Shown here in pieces: positions 1 to 5,914 of a stretch of DNA of 22,468 nucleotides. The stretch lies in assembly GCA_900762815.1 (NCBI GenBank), contig CAAFHX010000061.1, forward strand, positions 1-22,468, in the 5' to 3' direction. The stretch is from Candidatus Avelusimicrobium facis. GTDB taxonomy: Bacteria > Elusimicrobiota > Elusimicrobia > Elusimicrobiales > Elusimicrobiaceae. Position 1 is the first letter of the stretch; the number at the start of each line of letters is the position of its first letter. A program made the translations under genes and the position numbers. The notes beneath the pieces are model-generated. The model was not told where the DNA came from, ran no database searches, and saw only the letters and a program-made list of their open reading frames with translations.

Positions 1-17
1 AGACTCTCGGGGATGAC
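1..17. repeat. Truncated REP-like hairpin arm at the window edge
   Basis: The window opens with CTCGGGGATGAC, the same right-hand arm seen at 239-250 and, in near-identical form, at 22196-22207. The following bases (CTTATTTTAT) also match those after 250 (CTTATTTGAT) with one mismatch. The left arm would lie outside the window, so this is a partial copy of the repeat family described at 137-250. Confidence 0.6.
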
Positions 18-61
18 CTTATTTTATCTTACGGCAAAAAGACAAACAGCAATAAGGCTGA

Positions 62-98
62 GATTCCCGACTCTGCGGGCCGCCAACGCGGGAATGAC
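62..98 (-). repeat. Single REP-like hairpin unit, inverted orientation
   Basis: GATTCCCG (62-69) pairs with CGGGAATG (89-96, terminal G-T pair), and the unit ends in the constant ATGAC foot at 94-98. Read on the minus strand it is GTCATTCCCG...CGGGAATC, the same frame as the unit at 137-168. The preceding ACAAACAGCAATAAGGCTGA (42-61) recurs in similar form at 22364-22389, upstream of another unit, which suggests that some flanking sequence travels with the repeat. Confidence 0.7.
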
Positions 99-121
99 GG
101 CATGGATGGAACGGCAAAGCC

Positions 122-263
122 GTTATCAAACAAAGTGTCATTCCCGAGGAATGTTGTCGGGAATCTTCCGCTGATATTTATATAAAAGTGGCCTTTTCCT
201 TATTTGACTTGATAAGCCGAAGATCCCCGACTAAAACCCTCGGGGATGACCTTATTTGATAAC
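122..263. repeat. MITE-like element carrying an inverted pair of REP-like hairpins
   Basis: Two hairpins sit head to head. The first is GTCATTCCCGA (137-147) with TCGGGAATCTTC (157-168). The second is AGATCCCCGA (221-230) with TCGGGGATGAC (240-250). Outside them the palindrome continues: GTTATCAAACAA (122-133) is matched in inverse by TTATTTGATAAC (252-263). The whole element is about 142 bp with imperfect terminal inverted repeats and no coding capacity. A 102-bp version with the same two-hairpin plan lies at 22106-22207. I infer a non-autonomous mobile element or a BIME-like repeat. No transposase is visible in this window. Confidence 0.65.
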
Positions 264-308
264 TGCAAGGGCTGTCCTGCCGTTTGCACAGCGGCCATCG
301 GAGCGTTT

Positions 309-402
309 ATAAAAAATAAAATTTACAACAAAAATCCGCCTTTTCTCTGAGCCGCTCATAAGCGGCGAGTGAAAGGCGGAAGCGGAAAATTTTATTTTTT
401 AT
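309..402. repeat. 94-bp nested palindrome
   Basis: A perfect 16-bp inverted repeat, ATAAAAAATAAAATTT (309-324) and its complement (387-402), encloses TCCGCCTTT (335-343) with AAAGGCGGA (372-380), which encloses GCCGCT (351-356) with AGCGGC (361-366). The AT-rich outer arms and GC-rich inner arms would fold into one long hairpin. It does not resemble the REP-like family at 1-263. It could be a MITE remnant or an untranslated structured element. No gene is supported on either strand. Confidence 0.6.
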
Positions 403-405
403 GCT

Positions 406-504
406 CCGCAGGCCTGCGGGGCCTTTGGGTCCTTTTCTGCCCTAGAGAAAAGGACGTAAAAACATCGGAGCTTTTTGTTTTCTGCCCCGCAGAAAACAAA
501 AAAG
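406..504. repeat. String of three consecutive palindromes
   Basis: Three separate inverted repeats follow one another: CCGCAGGCCTGCGG (406-419), GTCCTTTTC with GAAAAGGAC (429-437 and 447-455), and TTTTTGTTTTCTGC with its complement (472-485 and 489-502). The last abuts the greA terminator. With the palindrome at 309-402 this makes about 200 bp that is almost entirely self-complementary. Open reading frames crossing it look like chance products of the palindromes, with no recognisable domain. Confidence 0.55.
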
Positions 505-523
505 CCGCGCACGCAGCGCGGCT
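498..523 (-). terminator. Intrinsic terminator of greA
   Basis: On the minus strand the stem AGCCGCGC / GCGCGGCT (plus-strand 516-523 and 503-510, loop of 5) is followed by TTTTTT (plus-strand A at 498-503). It lies 24 bases beyond the greA stop codon, the standard rho-independent layout. Confidence 0.9.
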
Positions 524-547
524 CTTTCCTGTTCCTTTTAAAAACGC

Positions 548-1024
548 TTATTTGTATTCCAACTTGACCAATTTGTATTTGCGCGGGCCCTTGGGCAGCT
601 GGGCCTCAAACTCATCGCCCTCTTTGTGCCCCAACACGCCGCTGGCCAACGGGCTCTTGACAGACAGCAGGCCCTTCTCCGGGTTGGATTCCATGGACCC
701 CACCAGGGTGTAGGTAAATTCCAAATCGGCGGCCAAATCTTTAATCGTTACGGTAGCCCCAATGCGCGCCTCGCTGTGGTCCACATCCAAACCGTCGGTA
801 ATTTCGGCATTGCGCAGGGTGGTCTCCAGCTCTTGGATACGGATCAGCGTCTCGGCCTGTTTTTCTTTTGCGGCGTGATACTCGGCATTTTCTTTCAAAT
901 CGCCTTGGGCGGCCGCCTCACCGATTTCCTGGGAGAGTTGCGCCTTCATTTCTTTCAAATTTTTCAGTTCCCCCACCAAGGACTCATATTTTTTGCGGCT
1001 GATATATACTTTTTCCATAAACAT
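548..1024 (-). CDS. greA: Transcription elongation factor GreA
   Basis: GreA enters the secondary channel of stalled RNA polymerase and stimulates cleavage of backtracked RNA. The 158-residue length fits the family. The N-terminal coiled-coil hairpin (about residues 5-78) carries the conserved tip GDLKENAEYHAA, with acidic residues D42 and E45 that help hold the catalytic metal. The C-terminal FKBP-like domain (about 83-158) contains the typical SPLASGVLGHKEGDE stretch. An AGGAG lies 4 bases before the first ATG. A second ATG two codons downstream (1018) is spaced slightly better, so translation may start there. The gene is monocistronic, with its own promoter and terminator, and is divergent from the protease gene. 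Confidence 0.97.
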   Translation of the reverse strand: MFMEKVYISRKKYESLVGELKNLKEMKAQLSQEIGEAAAQGDLKENAEYHAAKEKQAETLIRIQELETTLRNAEITDGLDVDHSEARIGATVTIKDLAADLEFTYTLVGSMESNPEKGLLSVKSPLASGVLGHKEGDEFEAQLPKGPRKYKLVKLEYK

Positions 1025-1042
1025 ACGCTCCTATTAAGCTAA

Positions 1043-1071
1043 AGTTTACAATTTATGCGCCGCCTTGGCAA
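1043..1071 (-). promoter_or_regulatory. Predicted greA promoter
   Basis: On the minus strand TTGCCA (plus 1066-1071) and TAAACT (plus 1043-1048) are separated by 17 bases. The implied start lies roughly 10-15 bases before the greA Shine-Dalgarno sequence. The -35 TTGCC form recurs before the lipoprotein and patatin genes in this window. Confidence 0.55.
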
Positions 1072-1111
1072 ATGGCCGTCTGATATTTTGTGTGCTGCAA
1101 CCGCCGTAAAT

Positions 1112-1120
1112 TTATATAAT
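1112..1120 (+). promoter_or_regulatory. Predicted -10 region of the protease gene, near-leaderless
   Basis: A perfect TATAAT lies at 1115-1120, only 7 bases before the ATG at 1128. Transcription would start at or within a few bases of the start codon. No Shine-Dalgarno sequence exists in the gap. A -35 is not obvious (TTGTGT at 1088-1093 would suit TTTATA at 1112-1117 with an 18-base spacer). Confidence 0.45.
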
Positions 1121-1127
1121 CATTTAC

Positions 1128-1883
1128 ATGAAACCCCTTTTGGCCTTGAGCTTGTTGTGCCTGCTGCTTGCTCCGTTGCAAGCCAAAACGCATGTGCAAA
1201 TCGCTGAGGAAAACTCCGCCGCCATTGTGGCCGTCAACGTGCTTAAAAAAGACGGCACCACCTTTACGGGCACGGGCTTTGTGGTAACAGACGACGGCGT
1301 GATTGCCACCAGCCGCCACGTGGTGGACAATGCCCTCTACATCAATGTAACTTTCAATACCGGGGCGGTATCCGGCGCGGCGTTTCCGCTGGCTCTGGGC
1401 GGTTCGGTAGACCTTGCCATTATTAAAATCGGCGCGAAAAATTTACCCACGGTTACGCTGGGCAATTCAGACTATGTGCTGCCCGGGCAGGAGATTACCG
1501 TCATTGGCAACCCGCGCCGGCTGCAAAACACGGTGTCCTCCGGCCTCATCAGCCAGGTACGCCGCAAAGCCGACGGCGTGATTTGGCACCAAATCAGCGC
1601 CCCCATTTCCCCCAGCTCCAGCGGCAGCCCCGTTTTTGACGAGGATGGGAATGTAATTTCCGTCGCGTTCTCCAGCTACAAAGGGGAAGGAAACCAAAAT
1701 CTCAATTTTTCCGTGCCGTCTAATTACCTGGTAACGCTGTTGGCGCAGCACAATTACCACCCCCCGGTGGCCGGTCCCCACGCCGCCGAGCAAAACGCCC
1801 CTCAAGGACTTTGGCAAAAATTCTGCGCCCACACCGCCAAGGCGTGGCAAATGGTCAAACGCCCCTTTCAACACAGCCACTAA
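1128..1883 (+). CDS. Secreted trypsin-like (HtrA/DegP-type) serine protease without PDZ domain
   Basis: A 251-residue protein with a Sec signal peptide (about residues 1-19, ending LQA). The protease domain shows the chymotrypsin-fold triad: H64 in TSRHVV, D95 in VDLAIIK and S165 in SSSGSP. The usual HtrA nucleophile motif is GNSGGP, so the surroundings of the serine diverge while the serine itself is kept. HtrA proteins normally carry one or two C-terminal PDZ domains for substrate binding and oligomer control. Here only about 45 low-complexity, His- and Ala-rich residues follow the protease domain. A periplasmic or extracellular location is inferred. Substrate unknown. The start is fixed by the signal peptide although no ribosome-binding site is present. 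Confidence 0.88.
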   Translation: MKPLLALSLLCLLLAPLQAKTHVQIAEENSAAIVAVNVLKKDGTTFTGTGFVVTDDGVIATSRHVVDNALYINVTFNTGAVSGAAFPLALGGSVDLAIIKIGAKNLPTVTLGNSDYVLPGQEITVIGNPRRLQNTVSSGLISQVRRKADGVIWHQISAPISPSSSGSPVFDEDGNVISVAFSSYKGEGNQNLNFSVPSNYLVTLLAQHNYHPPVAGPHAAEQNAPQGLWQKFCAHTAKAWQMVKRPFQHSH

Positions 1884-1916
1884 AAAGGCCCAGCCGCTTT
1901 TTAGGCCTTACGGGCC

Positions 1917-1945
1917 TTGCAAAACCCCGGCCAAACGGCTAAACT
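1917..1945 (+). promoter_or_regulatory. Predicted promoter of the 667-residue orphan gene
   Basis: TTGCAA (1917-1922) and TAAACT (1940-1945) are 17 bases apart. This matches the predicted greA promoter (TTGCCA, 17, TAAACT). Transcription would begin around 1952, about 12 bases before the AAGGAG ribosome-binding site. Confidence 0.5.
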
Positions 1946-1975
1946 ATACATATGTATTGATAAAAGGAGTTGCTT

Positions 1976-3979
1976 ATGCTCAAAAGCGACAGAGCCAAAA
2001 CGGCCGGTAAATTTATTGTTATCATGTTGTGTTTTGCTATTTTGTTCTTCTTGTTGTTGCCCTTTTTGGACAACCCGGACGCCGCCTCCGGCGAGAAAAA
2101 CAAAAAAGCTGTTCCGCAAATTTTTACCTCTAATCCCCTCAGCGACTTGGTCCGCAAAGTGTATGCCTTGTTCTCCCGCAACCAAAAACGCGCACCGGGC
2201 CAATCGGCATCCGGGCACCTGCTGGCCTACGGCGGCCCACAACCCGGCCGCGCCCCAACAGACGCCCGTTACAGCGCGTCCCCGGGCGAAAAAGAGCGCT
2301 CTTTTACTTTTTCCGCCTCCAAAGAGGAAAACGATGAAACCTATGACCAAGCCAGCCTGATGAATGAGGACGGCGAATGGATTTTGGTGCGGCAAACTGC
2401 GCCGGAGACCTTCCAGCGCGGCATGCATGAGGTCAACTCCTCTGATTCCGCTTACGACAAATATGTCCGTCTGCAGGCCAACTCCAAGTATGGGAAAGAC
2501 CGGCCCGCACACCATTACCCCCAATCCAAATGGGCACGTATGTGGAAGCCGCTCAAAAGATTTTTGGGCTTTGACGAGCCCACCACCGCCCCGGATGACA
2601 GCGAACCGGTGTTTTTAGCCGCCGCGCCGGCTTCCGCTTCGGGCGAGTCAAAAACTCGGGAGCCCCAAAATCCGTCCGCCGGGTCCCGGCCCGGTTTTGG
2701 CAATGTCCCGGCGGGCTCCGTCCGCGCCGGGGGAGGGCAAAAAAACATAGCCCCTACGCCCGACGGGGTTTCTTTGCTGGATTTATTTGACATCCAATCT
2801 GCCGCAGAAGGGCTGGCCCGCTCTACGGCAGATTGGTACCCTGCCGGAAAAGACGGCAAACTCAGCGACCAAGCGGCCGCCGACCGCAATCGGGAGTGGG
2901 GAGATTTAAACGTCGCTCTACAACGCATGAGAACTCTCATGACCCTGCAAGTCCAGCAAGATGCCCAAGGCGCAGCGCCGCTGTCCATTCTCCAGACCAT
3001 CCACTGCGATGAATCTCACGCGGCCTACAACATGCAAGCCGACGAGCATTGTGATGCTGAAGAGGACACCCATCACAACGACCCCCGGGCCGAAATGCAG
3101 GCAGCGTCTCAGGCGAGATCCGCTTCGTTGGCGAACCTCTCCGAAGATTTGGGGTTCATGCCCCCGCCGCTGGACATGGTTGTCGTGTTCGGCGATGATT
3201 CCCCCTTCCACTATGACGCCGCTGCCGAAGGCGATCTGGGAGAGGATGGCACCGCTTCCAACGCTATTTTGACCAAAGAGGCCTATTCGTTTTTGGCAGA
3301 GAACCACTGCAAAACGGGGGAGCCTTGTTTCTGGGTCGGCACGCAAAGCGACAGTGCCATCACGGCCAAAATTCCTATTCATGCCGCCGGAGCCAACTAT
3401 TTGCCGGACCCGCTTAACTTGGATCAAGGCAATTTAGCCTCCTTTAAGAAATACAAATTGGAAAGAGCCAAACAAGAGGGAAAAAACGAACAGGAAATCC
3501 AGGCCCTGGCCGACCAGCTGGACCATTTATCCATGCCCTTTACCGCCTACAATAGCCAAGACTGGGCCCGCCTGCAGCAGCGCAATCAGCTGCCGCCCCC
3601 GCCCAAAAAGGGAGAGGCCCCGCAGGGACCCCCGAAGGACAAGCCCTTTTTAACCGTGGTGCCCACAGCGCCCAATGCGCAAGTGGTAGTGGAAACGTCT
3701 GAACGTCCGGCCCTGGTCTTGTATGACCCGAACAATAAATTTTTAAACGAAGACGTAGCGGTGCTGGAACAGGGGACGGAGCTGAACAAACTCATGCTTG
3801 AGCGCATCCGCACCGTTAGAAAAGAAATAAAAGAATTAGAAATTAAAATTGACAAAATGCGCCTGCAAAACACCGTGGGCCGCCAGGCTGACGAAATGCG
3901 AAAGGAGTTGGATAAAAAAAGACGCGCCATGGACCAGCTCAAAGCAGACGGCCGGCGCGAAACGGAGCGCAGCCGCTAG
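1976..3979 (+). CDS. Membrane-anchored protein of unknown function with C-terminal coiled coil
   Basis: I do not recognise this 667-residue protein. The ATG at 1976 is chosen because AAGGAG lies 6 bases upstream; a TTG two codons earlier would overlap the spacer. A short basic N-terminus leads into one hydrophobic segment (about residues 13-30) without a clear cleavage site, so it is probably a single-pass protein with the bulk in the periplasm. The middle is rich in Ala, Pro, Ser and Asp and probably largely disordered. It holds two Cys pairs, in IHCDESH...EHCDAEED and ENHCKTGEPCFW, the first in a His- and acid-rich stretch. A Pro/Lys linker (PPPPKKGEAPQGPP) precedes a final charged helix of about 60 residues (ELNKLMLERIRTVRKEIKEL onward) that reads as a coiled coil. 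It is transcribed alone, between its own promoter and terminator. Confidence 0.85.
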   Translation: MLKSDRAKTAGKFIVIMLCFAILFFLLLPFLDNPDAASGEKNKKAVPQIFTSNPLSDLVRKVYALFSRNQKRAPGQSASGHLLAYGGPQPGRAPTDARYSASPGEKERSFTFSASKEENDETYDQASLMNEDGEWILVRQTAPETFQRGMHEVNSSDSAYDKYVRLQANSKYGKDRPAHHYPQSKWARMWKPLKRFLGFDEPTTAPDDSEPVFLAAAPASASGESKTREPQNPSAGSRPGFGNVPAGSVRAGGGQKNIAPTPDGVSLLDLFDIQSAAEGLARSTADWYPAGKDGKLSDQAAADRNREWGDLNVALQRMRTLMTLQVQQDAQGAAPLSILQTIHCDESHAAYNMQADEHCDAEEDTHHNDPRAEMQAASQARSASLANLSEDLGFMPPPLDMVVVFGDDSPFHYDAAAEGDLGEDGTASNAILTKEAYSFLAENHCKTGEPCFWVGTQSDSAITAKIPIHAAGANYLPDPLNLDQGNLASFKKYKLERAKQEGKNEQEIQALADQLDHLSMPFTAYNSQDWARLQQRNQLPPPPKKGEAPQGPPKDKPFLTVVPTAPNAQVVVETSERPALVLYDPNNKFLNEDVAVLEQGTELNKLMLERIRTVRKEIKELEIKIDKMRLQNTVGRQADEMRKELDKKRRAMDQLKADGRRETERSR

Positions 3980-4000
3980 CCGCCTCCTTTGTCCGTACCG

Positions 4001-4029
4001 CAGCCACCCTTTCCGGGTGGCTGTTTTTT
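4001..4029 (+). terminator. Intrinsic terminator after the orphan gene
   Basis: CAGCCACCC (4001-4009) pairs perfectly with GGGTGGCTG (4015-4023) across a 5-base loop and is followed by TTTTTT (4024-4029). Confidence 0.93.
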
Positions 4030-4072
4030 GCCCGGCCGGCCTTTTGCGCGCCCGCGCGTACGAAAAAGCCCC

Positions 4073-4102
4073 TTGCCTTGCCGCAAGCAAAACAGCTATA
4101 CT
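4073..4102 (+). promoter_or_regulatory. Predicted promoter of the lipoprotein-TolC cluster
   Basis: TTGCCT (4073-4078) and TATACT (4097-4102) are 18 bases apart, directly after the terminator at 4001-4029 and before the ribosome-binding site at about 4135. It would drive the four genes from 4146 to 7212. Confidence 0.6.
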
Positions 4103-4145
4103 GACAATAGGGGTTTCCCCGCTATTTTAAAACAGAGGAATAAGC

Positions 4146-4706
4146 ATGAAAAAAATCTTTCTTCCCGTTTTGTTGCTGAGCCTGTGCCTGGCCGCCTGCC
4201 ACCAGCAAAAACAAGAGCCCGCGCCCTACAACCGCCAAGCCCAGGCCGATGAGTACGAACGCAATTTCCGCAGTCATATTTTTGCCTCTTGCCTTAACGA
4301 AGGCAAATTTTATTCCACCTATGCGCTGGCCCGTTTGGACCGCAAACCCACCGAGTGCGACCCGCGCTACAAAGTTACTTTCGTCAATGGCCCCTGCGCC
4401 GGAAAAACCATCTTCACCACCGACGTCATTGAAAAGACTTCCCCCGTGGACGGCGGGCAACTCATCAAAGGCGACGTGGTGCTGCGCAACTTTTGGAATC
4501 CGCGCAAATTAGACAAAGATACCGAAAAACTAGACCGCTGGAACCGCGCCGTCGTGTATGACACGTCCCGCATGAGTGAAGGCGTGGTGGAGCTGGAGTT
4601 CCCGCGCGACCGCAACGATTTTATGGCCGCCCGCGAATTTATCTTTTTGCACAATGTCCGCTACATCCAAAAGCCGGAAAAGAAAGACCCGCGCATTTGG
4701 CTTTAA
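4146..4706 (+). CDS. Putative lipoprotein of unknown function
   Basis: This 186-residue protein starts with a basic, hydrophobic signal ending in the lipobox LAAC, so Cys18 would be lipidated by Lgt and the signal cut by signal peptidase II. The residue after the Cys is His, not Asp, which gives no sign of inner-membrane retention, so an outer-membrane location is possible. The mature part has three further Cys (in FASCLNE, TECDPR and GPCAGK) and reads as a compact alpha/beta domain without a family I recognise. A GAGGAA ribosome-binding site precedes the ATG. It is the first gene of a cluster, 14 bases ahead of the barrel-like gene. Confidence 0.85.
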   Translation: MKKIFLPVLLLSLCLAACHQQKQEPAPYNRQAQADEYERNFRSHIFASCLNEGKFYSTYALARLDRKPTECDPRYKVTFVNGPCAGKTIFTTDVIEKTSPVDGGQLIKGDVVLRNFWNPRKLDKDTEKLDRWNRAVVYDTSRMSEGVVELEFPRDRNDFMAAREFIFLHNVRYIQKPEKKDPRIWL

Positions 4707-4720
4707 GGAGAAAATAACCC

Positions 4721-5428
4721 ATGTTTAAAAAATGCATTGTCCCGCTTTTTTGTTTGTTCCTTTCCTTGGCTGCCGCCGCCCAAGAGGCCGACATGGCCAG
4801 CCCGCAAACGCTGCTGATTGACGTGCCCACGGCTGCCGTGCTGGACAAATACCAAGTGTCTTTTTTAACGCGCGCGTATGCCGACGGCAGCGTGATGGAA
4901 AGCTTGGACTTTGGGGTCATCCCGCAGGTCAATATCGGTATGTCCTTGGCGGTGTATGAGCTGGTGGGCAATTCCGACCACATCAAAGTGCTTACCCCGG
5001 ATTTTCAGGCCAAGTGGAAGGTGTATGACGGCAGCCTCTATCTGCCCGCCATCGCCATCGGTTACGACGGCCGCCGCTACGGCTACAACCGCCACACCAA
5101 AAAATATTTAGACGACCGCAAGGGCGGCTATCTTGCTTTAACGCGGGAGATTTTCGTCCCGGGGTTGGACGCCTCCGCCGGGGTGAACCTGTCAGATTTT
5201 GACCGCCACGACGTGTATTTCTTTATGGGCATGTCGCTGCGGGTGCAGGAGTGGGGCGCTTTACTGGCGGAGTGGGACAATATTAACTCTATAAGAGACT
5301 CCCGCCTCAACCTGGGCGCGCGGGTGAACATCACGCCGGCGCTGGCGCTCTCGGGTGCGGTGCGCCGCATCGGCCGGGGCGATGAAAACGAACGCATATT
5401 GCAGCTGCGCTACGTAACCAATTTTTAA
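4721..5428 (+). CDS. Putative small outer-membrane beta-barrel protein
   Basis: The 235-residue product has a Sec signal peptide (cut near AAAAQ, residue 21). The remainder alternates polar and hydrophobic residues in short strands rich in Tyr, Gly and Asp. Examples are VIPQVNIGMSLAVYELV, PAIAIGYDGRRYGY and LNLGARVNITPALALSGAVR. The chain ends in ILQLRYVTNF with a terminal Phe, the classic recognition signal for BAM-dependent barrels. The pattern resembles YjbH-type or generic OMP domains; I cannot name a family. An AAGGAG lies upstream of the ATG. Its position between a lipoprotein and a HAMP/TolC pair suggests a shared envelope role. Confidence 0.8.
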   Translation: MFKKCIVPLFCLFLSLAAAAQEADMASPQTLLIDVPTAAVLDKYQVSFLTRAYADGSVMESLDFGVIPQVNIGMSLAVYELVGNSDHIKVLTPDFQAKWKVYDGSLYLPAIAIGYDGRRYGYNRHTKKYLDDRKGGYLALTREIFVPGLDASAGVNLSDFDRHDVYFFMGMSLRVQEWGALLAEWDNINSIRDSRLNLGARVNITPALALSGAVRRIGRGDENERILQLRYVTNF

Positions 5429-5443
5429 GCGGAGATAAACTTT

Positions 5444-5914
5444 ATGGACCAGCCGTCGTCTTGCCCCGCCAAAGGCAATCAATTTAAAAGACGCACCATT
5501 TTTATCAAAAAAGGTCTGCAGTTCCGCTACATGACGCTGATTATCCTGAGCGTCTTGGCCGGGCTGATGATTATGGCCTTTGAGCTGACGTTTACGCTGA
5601 GCGATATCTTTGACAACTACCCCGTGCTGCTCCAGCCGCTGTATGATAACTTCCCCACCATTGCTTATGGATTTATTTACAAAATCGTCATCTATGTGGT
5701 GTTTGTGGTGCTGATTTCAGCCATTTTATCCCACAAAATGGCCGGCCCGGTGTACCGCTTTGAACAAACCTGCAAGGCCATCGCCAAGGGAGATTTCTCC
5801 CAGCGGGTACACCTGCGCAAAGGCGACGATTTGACGGATTTACAGGATGAATTCAACAAGATGATGGACCGCGTGGAAGCCGAAATCAATAAAAAACAGC
5901 ATGGGGGCGTATGA
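5444..5914 (+). CDS. Stand-alone two-TM HAMP-domain membrane protein
   Basis: The 156 residues comprise a basic N-terminus, a first TM segment (about 29-50), a short periplasmic loop (about 51-76), a second TM segment (about 77-97) and a HAMP domain (about 97-147) with the typical Pro in MAGPVYRFEQ and the DEFNKMMDRV signature helix. HAMP domains normally pass a signal from a sensor to a kinase, cyclase or chemotaxis output domain. Here the protein ends right after HAMP, so there is no output domain in cis, and the next gene overlaps by 4 bases, so the end is genuine and not a frameshift. It may relay to a separate partner or act as a structural membrane protein. The loop is too short for a full ligand-binding domain. 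Confidence 0.87.
   Translation: MDQPSSCPAKGNQFKRRTIFIKKGLQFRYMTLIILSVLAGLMIMAFELTFTLSDIFDNYPVLLQPLYDNFPTIAYGFIYKIVIYVVFVVLISAILSHKMAGPVYRFEQTCKAIAKGDFSQRVHLRKGDDLTDLQDEFNKMMDRVEAEINKKQHGGV

Noticed and set aside
1..263. CRISPR array
   Set aside because: The repeats are palindromic, irregularly spaced, in both orientations and of differing length, with no constant direct repeat and unique spacers.
369..713. Open reading frame of 114 codons across the palindromes and the greA 3' end
   Set aside because: It runs through the inverted repeats and the greA terminator and then antisense to greA. It has no domain and is best explained as a chance frame.
626..1042. 138-codon frame on the plus strand
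   Set aside because: It lies wholly antisense to greA, whose identity is certain.
1885..1918. AAGGCCC/GGGCCTT pairing after the protease gene as a terminator
   Set aside because: The loop is 20 bases and no U-tract follows, and the right arm overlaps the next gene's predicted -35. Not convincing.
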